Shown piece after piece: positions 40,201 to 53,378 of a stretch of 64,000 nt of DNA. Both the position numbers and the translations under genes were made by a program. The DNA lies in the NCBI GenBank assembly GCA_964035545.1, contig OZ037770.1, positions 10,902,463 through 10,966,462 on the forward strand. Direction: 5' to 3'. The stretch's first letter is position 1; each line of letters starts with the position of its first letter. A model generated the notes under the pieces. It searched no databases. It worked only from the letters and a program-made list of their open reading frames with translations, and was not told the DNA's origin. Origin of the DNA: Bugula neritina (Eukaryota > Bryozoa > Gymnolaemata > Cheilostomatida > Bugulidae).

Positions 40201-43200
40201 TTTTTAAATTTCTTTTTGCATTTTTAACTTGCAAGTTACATTTTTCAACTGTTTTAAATTTCCATAATTGAATTTTTCAACTAGTGTTTTTGTAATGCTG
40301 ATCTGACACATTGTAGCAGGTGTTTGACACATTGTAGCAGGTGTTTGACACTTTGTAGCAGGTGTTTGAAGTGAAAGCTTACTCTACTGAGGATGGCAAG
40401 GAGCTACCAACATACAGCTCTACTGTTCATACCTCAGTACTGGCTGCACCAGCACAGGTTGGTATATTAGTAGTTGTCTTCTCGGTGGGAAACATTGCAT
40501 CAAATTCAGGTTATTTGCTGATGGAGATATTATCTAGTTAGACAAATGGTAATTTAGTTGTAGTTTAAGTTTTGTGTTGAAAAAGTGTGGATTGTAAAAT
40601 GTTTAGTTTTATTTAACAGTTGTTAAAACACGTGTAATCATAGTTTTGTATTTGCTTGGTTTTTTGTGCAAATACTAAACAATAAAATGTTTTGATTAAA
40701 GTCTTGCAAGGCCCATGCAACAGTGTTTTTGCTTTCATTTGTCGAATTCTTTTATTGTGACTAACAATTTACTTTAAAATTTTGTCTAATCTATCCCACA
40801 AGTCAGGCTGTAGATTTTTCATTCACCGTTCAGTACATGGAAATTAAATTAAAATTTTGTGTTGAATGAAAAGTTTGTTGTAATCTTGATGTTGGATACG
40901 CTGTTACCATGGTGATGAGAAAGTTGTAAACTCTGTGCGGTGTTTTAGATATACCCGTACTTGTACAGTAAATCTGGAGGGACTGAGTCTTACAGACTTC
41001 TCATCGTATTCAATGACCACACTGTAGCCTTAGCTCAACAGACTGGTTAGTTTGCTTTACTGGGGGTAGTTGTACTGTTAGAGGTCTTCCCCCCCTAGTG
41101 TTTTCGCATCATTGTAAAACTTGACACTATATTTTTACCAGAATAAAGTTTTTCTTTTGCGCTGTGAAAATATATGCAGCGTAGTAGAATATATTTTAAC
41201 AAGTTTTTGTTTTGTTTTAATAAAGTCTCTTTTACATCGTGGAAATATGTTCTCCATAATAGAAGAATACAAACACCTAACAACGTACCATTTAACCCTA
41301 CTTGATGCATTAACATAGTATAGCAGCTTCACTACCACACAGAGTTTATTATTATAATGTACATGCTATGATTGCACAATATTTATCCAATAGATCTCCA
41401 GCTTTCTAACCATATACAAATAAGCTCTGTTATATCATCTAGTACGTATAGGTTCATTCATGCATATCTATTTTTTTCAAATATGTAGACTAGCCTTTGA
41501 GATGTTTCTTTTAGTTTTACACATTCTAATGCATCTTACTCTTGTGACATACTTTTTTAATTACTCTTCCATTGGTTTGGAAATGATATAAGCTGGTCAG
41601 TGAGATGTTCATTCATTAAAACAAGTTTCTTGCATAAAAGCCACATGGATATGTAAAAAGGTGGTGATTTTTTCAAATATATAAGCCAGTTATTGAGATG
41701 TTTCCTCTAGTTTTACACACTAACACATCTTACTCTGTAGGTACGATACTATGGCAACGGGAAGAAGCCTTAGCTTCTATCAGCTGCATGGAAATGGTGG
41801 ACCTCCCCGTTTCAGATGTTGAGGCTCAGATGGAGGAGGAGTTTGGTTCTCACTCTTCCAGTAAGTAGCCTGTGATCTGTTCTAGCAGATAAGGGAGGGT
41901 GGCGGAATGTCCCGAGTTATGTGTGTTTTGTAGCCACAGAAACAAAGTTTCTCCTAATTCTAGGTCATCGCGGCTTTAATGATAAGGTTTTACAAACAGC
42001 AGTTATTGTGTAGATAAAATATGAAAATATGCATGTCACTTTTTATTCAACATTCTGATTGTTTATCTCTGACCATTCAGTAGGAATGAATGCAAGATAT
42101 TGTCATGTAGTCCATGCTTGTTCCATGAAAACCTGTTCTGTATCTATTTTGCCAAGTCTTAATCTCAATAGTATTACAATATTAAGATTTCACCAACATA
42201 GACTCATCACATTTCTGCGAATTCGGTGGCACATGCTCCTTTGGCAGTGAGCTAATAAGCCACCAATGTGCTTCTCAACAGACTAAACTGTTATATCAGC
42301 ATTCCTTTCTCTTTTCCTTTTTAATACTCAACATATTTTTATCTGTTTGTTTTTGTTGGTGTATACTTGCTATACTAAATATTCGGTAACGAAGTTTTAT
42401 TTTACATAATACTAAAAAACTTTAATATCATGCTAACTCTGTCCACGACCTTCACCTTTGCCTCACCAGAGTAACTTTTTCATTATGTCGTATTGAATAC
42501 CAGAGTATCTTTTAGATATGCCCTCTCTCTCAGGTCAGTTGATGTTGTTTGCTTTGATTAGTTACTACCTCTACTATCTATAGTTTGTTTCTCTGTTGTT
42601 GCTTCTATGGAGAATGTGTGTTCAAGAGCCTACAGTTTTAGGGGACAACATAAGTCTATGCTGGGCACCACATAGTAATGGTGATGTACCATAGTTTCTA
42701 CTTTGCATAGAGCTGCACAAAAGGAATTCTCTAGAATAGAAAGGCAAAAATGTTATTATTCATATTATTTGCGTAAAGTAATTAATGTCTCAATAATGGA
42801 GTCTAAAATATTTTTGCTTTCCTATATAGTAGAATATATGTTTGGAGTGTACAAAACTTTATATCTGATAGAATTAGTCAGTTCCTAGCTTTTAATGATG
42901 TAAAAATTACAATATTTTTCTGTATAAGTTTTGCTTGTATGCATGGCTTTGGCTGGTAAATTTAGTTAGCAAGCCTCTAATGTGTAGTAAAAAGTGTACA
43001 TGTTTTATCTTTTGGCAGACTCTAGTTTGCTGAGTAATAATGCATAGTAGTAGGTTTAGTTTGCTTGCCACTCTACTAAAGACAAGTTTCTAAGTTTTTG
43101 AAGAAAATATTTAATGGTCATACTTTGCAGTAGTTTAAACTAATACCATGCATATTCATATCTATTTGTATTGAAAAAAATGGTATATTTTTACTTATAC

Positions 43201-46200
43201 AAGCTTTTGGTCTCAGTCTTTCAACTGTACATTTATAATATGCTCCAAACAAAATCTGTTGAATATATTGCCTTGCAGTTTAATTGAACATTATTTTGAA
43301 GCACTATATTTTTGTTGTAATCACAAGGCTTGATATTTTTTCATTCAATTTAAAAACTGCTTCGTTTCACCCCTGGAAGATGAGTTTGATAAATCAGCAC
43401 TTTCTATGAAGGCACACTACGGGACTCAACAAGACTTTTTACGAGTTGTTTCATACTGTTTATACTTTTTTTTTCATCAAAGAGAATGCCTTTCAAACTC
43501 AAATTTACAAATGCAGCCTCTATTAACGCTGTGGGGTTTTGGAGTAGTTATAGAAACAATAACATATTTTTGGAGCAATCTCCCAGTTTCAACTTGCTAT
43601 GCGGTTATCAGAATTTGTATGTAAAAAATAGAAATATACGAATTTTTTGTGATGGGTATGGGGGGAAAATTGAGAGAGTTTTCGATTCTTTGGCTCAACT
43701 GAAGTTTTGAAACAGGAATTTGAACTTTTTACTAGTTTGGTTATATTTCTTTTGCTCCTAGTAATGTTGTTTCAGCATTGATAATAACAAGATGTGAATA
43801 AGTACACTGATAGTTATGTGTGCACTATACCTGTTTTGGTTACAGTTACAGTGTGACTCCAAAGCATGTGATGAGATATGACCTTGACATTTCATAACTA
43901 TCTTTTAAGTGTTGGTTGCATGGTTGAATAGTTAAATTTGTATTATTGTAAAACTAGTTTTTACTTTTGGTGAAAATTTGTCTCCCGAATAGTTCAATTC
44001 ACCATTCAAAAGTAGGCATATTTATTGAATATATCTGCCAGATGATTGCGTCATTTATTGTGATATCTATTTGTGAATTTTTTTGCAGCTTCTTTGTATG
44101 AAGACTATTTTTTCTCAACAGGCAATATGTGTTGTAGATAATGTTTTGATCCAGTTTATTGGACGAATCGCAGCTCAGGTACAGCAGTTGACCTCGTTTC
44201 TCGTGCACTCGTACCACAAGTATATGGTCGGGTTGCGAGTTGTCGTAGAGACAGATGATCACTTCGCGATGGACGAGGACTACCTCACTCGAGACGAGTT
44301 TAGTCTGCATAAGATAATAGTCGCTGCTAGCAATGTTGGGAAGGTAAGCGAGTTTTGTAAACTTAATCTACTAATATAGAAGAGAGTGGCTCTATCTTAA
44401 TGAGTAAAATGTTTATGCATTTAATTTTAATGGGCAGACAGCAACACATGACTGACTTTCACGGTGCTAGTCTATGGATTGGCAAAAAATTTCTTTGAAA
44501 CTTATGCTCAAAAAGTGAATTTTTGATTTAGCCCCACCCTTCCCTACTTAAAATATGTAATATATTGTTTATTGTTTGGTTTTACTAATTTTGTACATCA
44601 CGTTATATAGTTTCACTCCTGTGTGCCCAAATGTACTTATATCTCAATCATATGCACTAGATGGTTATTTAAAAGAGGTTTTGAAGCATCACATAGACTG
44701 GAAGTAGTTAATCAGATGACTGAGGTGTGTACAAACTGAGCACATGATGTGTGGTACATCACATCACATGGGACAGAGTAATGTACAGTAGTCACATGTC
44801 ACTGTAGGTGTACGGACTAGACAGCTATACAGGGAAGGTCATCTGGAGCAGATATGTGCGGCAGCTGGCTCCTTTCCTATCGTCCAATAAAATGATTCTT
44901 TACATCCAGAGATCCACGGCTCACTACCCTCACCCTCCGTACGCTACTCTCATTGGCCAGCAGTCAGTAAGTGTCCTTTCTATTGGTCTCATCATTTGTA
45001 ACGAGTCATGTGATTGGACAATATTTTGCACTTTTTCATATTGTAGTGCGAAGGCTGTGGATCTGTAATTTACTCTTTCAACCCGGTTACGGGTGCCCCC
45101 TACACCACCCAACCTATTCTCACTGACTATAGTGTAGAACAAGTCATGATGATGCCTACTGCCCAGCATGACTTTCTCAAACCTATTGTACTGTTGGACT
45201 CTTCCAGACAGGTAAAACTCAGCAGTTTGGAGTTGTCTTCTTACAGTAAATCAGATTACTCTCTTTGTGTGCACATGTGAAGGGAATGTTTGACAAATGC
45301 GGGTCGATTTGTGGTAGCTCTAGCAGGAGTAGACTGACAATAACCTGTTCATATCGTACAGGCAGCTGAAGGTCTAAGACTATTATATGTTTGAAAATAA
45401 CCTGGTATGACAACTCAAAGTGTCACCCAGTGACACAATATAGCAAGTGATTTTTTTTAGCTGACTTTCTTGTATTGCTGCAACCAGCTTTTGCTGCATA
45501 TACCGTTCTGACATTCAGTTCTATTTGATATTTTGTTCATATATTTTTTTAGTGTGGAAATGAACTAAGTTAACTGAAAATCTTGTTTTCCAAATTTCAA
45601 ATCAAATTGATGTGGATTTTTACTATTTGTGTTCGAGTTAGTTGCAATGCTAACACTGTACTTATAGGTGCACGTGTACCCCGACAATAGTAATCTTGAC
45701 TCGGCCCAGGAAATGTTTCTGTTTTCTGCTCAATCCAGCACTGGCACCATTGAAGGGATGAGATTGTCTGGTAACACTCTTCAGGTATGAAATTCACTTG
45801 CCATAGCAATCCTATTGCTTTACTTTGCTAACAACAGAATAATGCCTTGTTTATCAGTTTTGTTATTAATTAGTTGAAAGTTGTATTTGAGTCTTACTAA
45901 CATTCGTTCATCCTGTTATGGTTCTGCAGAATATTGCTCTGCCCTGTTGAATCCACTTTAGCATTAGTAGCTAGCAGGTGGTAACAGGTGTTTGGATTGG
46001 TGTAAGTGGCATCCATACAAGTAATGCACCTGGTGCTACATAAGTAGGTAGAGGATATGAAAAACTTTCCGATTTATTACGAGCTACAAAATTTAGTTGT
46101 TTGGGTTGTCTTATATTACAGAAAGAGTCCAGGCAGACTAGAGTTGTAATTAAGATTTGCTTCCGCTTGGTATTACAAACTTTTATACCATATTTTGACC

Positions 46201-49200
46201 TGCAAAAAGTTCAGCTATAAATACTTGATCTTGAGGTCTCTTAGAATCTGTTTCTCTGTAGAGAGATGATAACGTTTAGAAAATCTAGTTATCTCTATAG
46301 ATTTTAAAGCTTCACTGTTTATTATACCGTTGAGCTAAACTGGTTTTATAAGTTTAGAAATATCTCAGCAATCTGTAGTTGTCCTCCCCCCAATCATGTA
46401 CTCTGTTTCATGGTGCAGATAACTTCCCTCCATGCATGGAGTAATGTCCATAACAGGAATACTTTTTGAGCATCAAATTATTGATATGAGTTATTTGGAG
46501 TTGTATTCTTTCTTAGACTATGAAAGTGGAGCCCACCTGGAAACTAACGCTTGGTGGTAACATCGTGTCCCTCAAGACTAAGCAGTACAGAGAACATGTG
46601 CACTCCCAGGGCAAGGTGCAGGCCAACCGTGATGTCCTCTTTAAGTATGTCAACCCCAACCTCGTGGCTGTGATCACAGAATCTGAGGCTAATACTGAGC
46701 ACTGTGAGTGAAGCTATGAGTCATTCTGTGTCAGCTGCTGCTGCTGGTGCTGATGGTATATTGTTAAAAAAATGATCACATGACCTTTTTGATGGTTCAA
46801 TTAAAATATGTATTCAACTGCTTTGTAAGTCCTAACAAATGAAGATTCGGTTTTATGATACATATTATATGAGGTATTGTATTCATGTGGTTAAAATTGT
46901 ATTTGAAATGAATTTATCCAGGTTTATTTCATACAGTTTTATTGCCTGCAGTCTTTTCTTTTTAATACTTCATGAAGCTGTAATGCACAATGTTTTAAAA
47001 AAGGCAATTAAAAATCTGTTTCAAACATTTTGTTCAGAAATTGCGGTTTGAAACTATCGAACTTAAAAACAAAAAAAAACACAATCTTGTAGTCAAAGGT
47101 AACATAAATCGGGCTGTATTGTTGGGTTTTCCTTTTTGCTTTGTATATTGTTAAAGCTTTTCGGCATTTATTTAGACAGTTATGAATTCTTTTTCTTTGA
47201 GCCAAGACGTGTGCACCATAAAAGAATTCTTTGTAAAAGAAGGAAAACCTATTAGAACATATTATGAAAAGTTAAATGATACCTTATTTTGACATTTTTA
47301 TCTCAGCACATTCTAGAATATGTTTTTGCTATGCACACATTGTTCTGGTTACAATCAGTAAGTATTCAGGTTTTTGATAAAATGATCAAGTTTGGCACTA
47401 GAAGACATTCGATAAAGTACCAGCATTCATCTAATTTTAATTAATAAATTATATTTTTGAAACTCGATTTCTCTTGTTGCCGGTAATAGTGCTGCTATAT
47501 TTCTGTAGCCTCACTAACCGTACACCTGTTGGATGGGGTGTCTGGACGTCTCATATTCACATGTACCCACAAGAGGTCCTCTGGCCCCGTACACATGGTA
47601 CACTCGGAGAACTGGGTCGTGGTGAGTGGAGATTATCTCCCCTTTTTATCCCACTGTTAAATTGATTATTATATACTATAGCCTGTCTCCCCCTCTCCTG
47701 TGTAGTCAGTGAGGTTGAGTTAGTTATAAACAGCAGGATTTACCCAATGATTTTGGTGTGAACCCAAATTCCTTTACTAGAGTGTTGTCTGATGCTGTTG
47801 AATAAAGAAATTGTAATGTTTGTTTTAAAATATTACTGAACTACGTAGTCTTGCATGTTGTTTTCGAACATTGAAAATTTTAGTATTTCTTTATGTACTT
47901 TGTACTGTTTGGCCCTCTATGTCGTGTCAAATATGCATCCTAACTCTATATGAATTTGTTGTGCGCTAGTCTTATGTGACATGAAGAGAATAGAAATAAT
48001 ATAAAGCATGGGAATTACATGTGTGTTAGCTATTGCAGTGTGCAGGCATAAAATTAAATTCACTAGAATTACCATGATGATATTTTTACTTTATTAGACA
48101 GTTTAGTTTGATATTTTTCGTGTTTTATTCTAGCCCAGCTATTCTATAGTATGTTTATATTTTCTTATAGTACACGTACTATAACCACAAGGGGCGGCGC
48201 ATAGAGATTGCTGTGTTGGAGCTGTACGAAGGGTTGACTCAAGTGAATGCTACAGCCTTTAGTTCTCTGCAAACCAACACCAGCCCCCTAGTTATGAGAC
48301 AGGCGTATATACTGGGCACCACCCTTACCGCCCTCTCCGCAACTCTGACAGAAAAGGGGATCTCTGGCAAAAACATTCTTAGTAAGTATGATGCTGACAG
48401 GTTTTGATTCATATCTTTTTGAAATTGGGTTTTAAGTAGGATTTAAAACTTATCATTCGTATGATTCTTTGTGTTCAATTAATTTCCACTATTTATGTGC
48501 TACTTTTAGTGACATGGTGTGAATTAAGTAAAAGCATTCCTACTTCTGATTTAGTTTTATCAACAACATTTAAAATTCTAGTCAAGGCAGTAGTTTTTGA
48601 GAGTTGCCTTGCTTATGTAGGGTCCAAAATTTAATTAGAAAAGTTAAATTCAATATAACGATATTATTACCATAATTAATGGTGCTAGAACTTCTCTTAG
48701 GAGAGATAGTATGTAGTTTACAAATTTTTGGTAAAACGAAATTTTCACATCAATTTTTGTTTTGTATATATATAACAAAACTGCAGATTGCAACTTTGGA
48801 GTTTTTAAATTTTTAGTTTCGTTATATGAAATATTTTTTTGATTTCACAGTTATCTGTACCTTGTCCCTGAAATTAAAAACAATTTAAAATAATTACTTG
48901 GCAATAGAAATTGATAAAAGTGTTTGATCTTTTATACATCTCCATTTTGTAATTTATATATATTATTTTTTCTCATTTGTGTAACTTCACACTATATTCT
49001 GTGACTCTGCTTAGTTGTTGGTGGTGGCATGTACACCACACACTCAGCACACTTTCTCGCACGCATACAGCTGCACACACAAACACAACCTTCGATTGCG
49101 CAGTGAGTTATGCTTCTGATTTAAATTCAAATCTTACAATCTGTGTTGGTTGACTAGTATTTTTAAATGTATTATTTAGAGAATTTCTCTGTAAAACTGT

Positions 49201-52200
49201 AACTATTTTGAACCATGACTGTTACTCTTGCATACTACAGTGGCTCGCTCTGTCGGAGGTCTAGTCCAGGTTCCTAAGATGTTTGTCGATCCACGAAGGC
49301 CTCTGGAGCCCTCCCAGGCAGCTAAAGAAGAAGGCTTACCTCCGTATATGCCTGAACTGCCCCTTAGCTTTGACAACACTATCAACTACAACCAGAGTGT
49401 CTATAGAATTAGAGACATCCATTCTGAACCTTCAGGACTAGAGAGCACTAGCCTCATTGTTGCCTATGGTTTAGGTTTGTATAAATATGTTTACTTGAGT
49501 TCATGACTTAGGATGTTGATACTTTATTGTGCTTTAACATGGACAGTTGTTTCGTTGGTCGACTGCCAATCTTTCTAGTCTCTAGTGGAAGGCTGATGTT
49601 GAATTACTAAAATTAGAAATAGATTTAATTCCTCTGACAGTTTGTATTTAGTGTTGTTTGTCATAGCTATAGCATCGATTGGATTTTTTGAGTTTGCTAT
49701 CGTAATGCCACACTCACACGTGCTGTTTAAAATGTATTTATTTTCAAATTGTCTTGATTTTTGTCAAGTCTTCTGCTAAGAAAGCTAAAAAAATAAGATC
49801 CATTTTGATAGTATGGGATAAAACTGTTAGTTTGAAAATCAGCCATTTTGTTTGTTCAACTGATGCTTTCTTTTATATTTAAAATCAGCCTAAATATGTG
49901 CAGTTTTATACATGCTACCCTTGATGAAGGATTGAACGTTCTCAGAAGGTGCTAGATGACTTTTGGTCTTTTGAAATGAAGGCTAAAATAAAACTACTCT
50001 GCCTCTCACGCATGCAAGTTTAGCCGCCTTCCCTGTGGGAAAGCCCTGGTGGAAGGGGTGTTTTGTTTAGTCGAGCTAAGGACTTATTTAGATGTCGCAC
50101 GGCCGAAATTATGACTGTATCCTTTTCCTAACATCACCAATAGCCTTTGTGCGCTTCGAACCCATGACTTCCTATTTACTGTAACCCTTGGACCAATAAA
50201 ACTTCTCTGCCTATTCAAATTAAATTGGGCAATGAAAATGGTTGCTAACCAAGACTGGTTTACTTTGAGTCTTTCCTCCGTTTCCTCATCACTTTGTAGA
50301 ATTATGACCTGACTCACAAATTAATTAGTCCAACTTGTTCAATGCTGTTTCCTTTATGTGTTAGGAATGTAAAAGTAATAACAAGCAATATCATGCTCAC
50401 GTTTTAACTGCTTGCTGATTATTTCATGAAGATATTAAATCACGTTTATGGATTTGTTTGTTCTTTGATACAACTGTGCATGTAACTTGCATTTAGGAAT
50501 TTTTTGTGTCAAGCCTCAACAATGGTGAAGTCATTTTGTAAAAGGTTTTTTTTCCCGGTACGATTGAGATTTGAGAATTTTCTCACTTTAGGTGAAATCT
50601 ATTGCCTCTTTATCTCCAATATTTTTAATTAAAGTGATAGCGGTCTGTATGGTGACATTTACTTTAGCCTCGCGGATTATTTACTCTCACCAATCGTCAG
50701 CCAACTGGCCAAAGATAACGATTATTTGCGTGTTTCGGTCTTTTCGAATCATCATCCGTGCGTATGTAAGCCTTGCATCACAACATCTTGTCAAAGCGTC
50801 ACCTCGCCTATCTACCTTTTCACTTTGAATAGAGAAACTCCAAGTAATTGAAATTGGTTCTTTCTTTTCAGCTGCTGAGGCAGTTATTAAATTATATCCG
50901 TTTGAAGAGAAATTGCTTTATTTCCCTTCTTTTAAAATCCAAGTGGTTGATGATTTTATGATAGGATGTGATTAGAATTATTCTTTTTAAATCTGAAATT
51001 TTTAATTGATTTTATTTTAATAGACTGCTAAGTTGCTAGGCTTCAAACTCAATTTTGTTTGCATCATTTAAAATTTTTGTTTGAAAATCTGGCAATCAAT
51101 GTTTGCTGAAAACCTCATATTTTATATTTTCATATTAATATGATATGAAATGACCGAACCTCGAATGTATATATTGTAATAATATTCCACTCAAACTTAT
51201 TGCCTGGCCGTCTGCTATGTCGCTTTAGTTGTTTTGGTAAATCTTCCCATATAATTGCAATGTAACCTGATAAAACAGAACAAAATTAATATTAGTATGT
51301 TGAATTATGTATTTCAATTTTCTACTAATTTTTATGAATTTTGTGGCCGAAAGTTCTTAATATTTGTGCTTAAAGTGATTGAATGGACATTTAGGAACAG
51401 TAGTGAAGAAACTGAGATAACATAAGTTCTTTAATTCGTTGTTAAATTTTGGTTTGGGGCAAGAGCATAACTTCTTATGCTGCATTTGTAATCTAGAACA
51501 CAGGCTTTTCTCAATCTCTCCATTACTGCACCTACCTCTGAGTGACTAGGTGAGGACATTATTGATGAAATTGGGACGTGTTGAGTATTAGTATCTGTAT
51601 GTTTGCTCAAAGTGGTAATATAGCTACTGATCTGTTTGCCTTCAAGCACATGTGTTTACTATTCATTACTGCCCACAGATTTGCCGACCATCACTATGAA
51701 ACATATTGGAAATTTCAAATCCTGACACTTGGTGTTGCATAACTGCAGGATCAACAGCTTCATTGATTTAAATTGTTTTTCAATCATTTTTTCTAATTGA
51801 ACTGACCGCTAGCTATTTTGAGACATCATATCAATACATAAAACAGCTACAGTCTGTTACGATTTAACATTGAGCTAACCTGTGCTGGTTTATAAATAAC
51901 ATGCCATATTGAAAACAATTTAATTTTTTTATTTCAATAAATTGTAAAATTCACATTAACTTTCTTTTATATTTGGAAACTTGTAATATGGACACCTCAG
52001 TTCCAATGTCTCTGGTTATTTCTTGTACATTTAATTTATGTACTAATATCATTTTTTCAAATCTATTTCTACCATTTAAGTGATAGAGTGCTTTTAATGA
52101 GAAAAATATGTTTGTAAACAATTTAAATCAACGAATTTGTTGATCCTGCATATATGCAACACTGAGTGTCAGGGTTTGATATTTCCAATATGTTCAATAG

Positions 52201-53004
52201 CGATGGTCAAAAAGTTTGTGGGCCATCATTTATTTACTCTGTTAGTGGTTGTGCATATGATGTAATTGGAACACAATTTATTAGATTTTATGTAATTAGT
52301 CTAAAATCGATTGAGTTGCCAGACTTATTTTCTGTCTAAAATCATGTTTTTCAAAGGTAATCAAATCCGGGATCTATGAATACCAATTAACTTATATTAT
52401 TTTGCCTGCTTTGTGTTCTAGAATAATACTAATCAAAAGTCTATTGATTATAAAATACTTTATCCTGCATTTTCCTGTTTACCAATGCCATTGGTGATGC
52501 AATTTCGGATAGGATTAAGGTGTTAGCTATCAAATAACAGTAATTTGTTATTGTAGTAAATGTTAACTGTGATTGTGGCCAAGTCAGTTTATTTGAGTTT
52601 ATTTAATGATAAGCTGTTCAATGCATGCAGATCCTTGAATATGTTTAGCAAGAGTAAATAAAGAAGCTTGCTCAAAAGTTTTATCTACCGTCTGATTACG
52701 TTCTCATGTTGGGCACACAAAGTATATTACGTTTATCAGATCTTCTATTTTGCCATTTCATGTTGTATGACATTTACGTTTATACATTGTCATTTGATAG
52801 ACTAAATGTTTCAACAAATTTACTATATCATTTGTGTTTGTAGATATGTTTCATACCAAAGTAGCTCCTTCCAGCACTTATGATCGCCTTAAAGATGACT
52901 TTGATTATATATTTATTGGCGGCGTAACAATTGGTATGATAGTTATATCTTTTGTGAGTCGCTATTTTGCCCTTAGAAAACTGGTAACAAGGGCGTGGAA
53001 ATAG
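34258..53004 (+). CDS. EMC1: ER membrane protein complex subunit 1, 20 exons, 947 aa
   Basis: Exons: 34258-34379, 34703-34827, 35000-35153, 35605-35718, 36578-36715, 37408-37528, 38421-38540, 39378-39461, 40362-40457, 40949-41045, 41741-41860, 44138-44343, 44808-44966, 45047-45211, 45668-45784, 46517-46703, 47509-47621, 48171-48381, 49241-49474 and 52844-53004. All are GT-AG and phases agree to one 947-residue frame (human EMC1 is 993). A signal peptide (1-30) is followed by YEDQVGKFDW, the start of the mature EMC1 family. The lumenal beta-propeller (PQQ-like repeats) follows, with family landmarks EMVDLP, TRDEFSLHK, STAHYPHPP, EHVHSQG, NPNLVAV, VLELYEG, NATAFSSL, DPRRP and YRIRDI. A single C-terminal TM helix (about 917-937) precedes a short basic tail. 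EMC1 is the large lumenal scaffold of the EMC insertase for tail-anchored and multi-pass proteins. The exon 12 acceptor (after TTGTAG) is the one I am least sure of; it was chosen because nearby alternatives hit a stop. Confidence 0.96.
36722..37022. repeat. AT-rich minisatellite in EMC1 intron 5
   Basis: About five copies of a unit near 62 bp, built from GTATATTACTG, ATATTGTGCTATATTACTG and TTATATATTACTATACTG. The array starts within a few bases of the exon 5 donor (GT at 36716). Confidence 0.85.
38116..38233 (+). mobile_element. Harbinger-like MITE, degraded copy in EMC1 intron 6
   Basis: It shares AAACAGTT, GAATAAAACCACAA, CAAACTGCAACCACA and the right end CAAT then GGCAGTG with the well-preserved copy at 62060-62202. 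The left terminus is reduced to CTACTTTCCAT. Confidence 0.6.
38962..39355. repeat. 20-bp minisatellite in EMC1 intron 7
   Basis: About 18 tandem copies of TGACTATACAGTTACTATTG. The central copies are nearly identical and the edges have shorter variants. The array ends about 20 bp before the exon 8 acceptor (exon start 39378). Confidence 0.95.
40311..40372 (+). repeat. Triplicated 3' splice site of EMC1 exon 9
   Basis: The 21-bp unit TTGTAGCAGGTGTTTGACAC (plus one base) occurs three times, with AG at 40318-40319, 40339-40340 and 40360-40361. Only the last copy continues into open coding sequence. After the first two, the exon frame reads five codons and then TAG. Confidence 0.9.
41473..41742 (+). 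repeat. Tandemly duplicated end of EMC1 intron 10
   Basis: The segment TTTTTTCAAATAT, GAGATGTTTC, TAGTTTTACACA and CATCTTACTCT occurs at 41473-41550 and again at 41668-41742, where it forms the true acceptor of exon 11. A weaker partial copy lies near 41590-41620. The upstream copy has TTGTGAC in place of TGTAG and so lacks the acceptor AG. Confidence 0.8.
50006..50196 (-). mobile_element. tRNA-derived SINE, copy 6, inside EMC1 intron 19
   Basis: On the minus strand it has TTGGTCCAAGGGTTA (box A-like), GTCATGGGTTCGAAGC (box B-like), GGTGATGTTAGGAAAAGGAT, TAAGTCCTTAGCTCGAC and a degraded tail ending AAACTTGC. It is antisense to EMC1. Confidence 0.8.
51393..51540 (+). repeat. Dispersed repeat, copy B, in EMC1 intron 19
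   Basis: Second copy of the element at 12325-12500 (shared GGTTTGGGGCA, AATCTAGAACACAGG, CTCCATTACTGCACCTACC). Confidence 0.7.
51671..52223. mobile_element. MITE-like element with about 95-bp inverted arms in EMC1 intron 19
   Basis: Arms at 51671-51772 and about 52120-52223 are inverted copies. Shared blocks are GACCATC, CATATTGGAAAT, CCTGACAC, TGTTGCATA, TGCAGGATCAACA and TTGATTTAAATTG. The ends are GCCCACA and TGTGGGC. The 350-bp interior has no reading frame. A clear target duplication is not visible. Confidence 0.7.
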
Positions 53005-53261
53005 AACAGTAGCTGTACAAACAACTCTGATTTGCCAACGTCTCTGTATGCTAATTTCAATTGTAAATTTTTTGTGCAAAGTTTAAGTAAATCATGTAAA
53101 TGTGAATTATGTTTTGTTAACTGTTCCTGTTGCGTACCCGTTTTGCTTGTAATTTAGCAGTTATTCTTTATTTTATATTAGCTAGACAAGTTATTCTGCT
53201 TGTATTTTGCATAATTTATCTGCTATGTATGCAAATAATTCGTAAGTTTAATTTAATGAAA

Positions 53262-53267
53262 AATAAA
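53262..53267 (+). terminator. EMC1 poly(A) signal AATAAA
   Basis: First canonical hexamer on the plus strand after the EMC1 stop codon (53002-53004), 258 bp downstream. Confidence 0.6.
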
Positions 53268-53378
53268 CATTTCTCCACATGTTTGAGTCACTGGCTAATT
53301 ATTCCTATACTACACACATTCATGAATACTTGTTTATAAAAACACAATCAAGGTAGCAGTATTTCACATGGGGTGATA

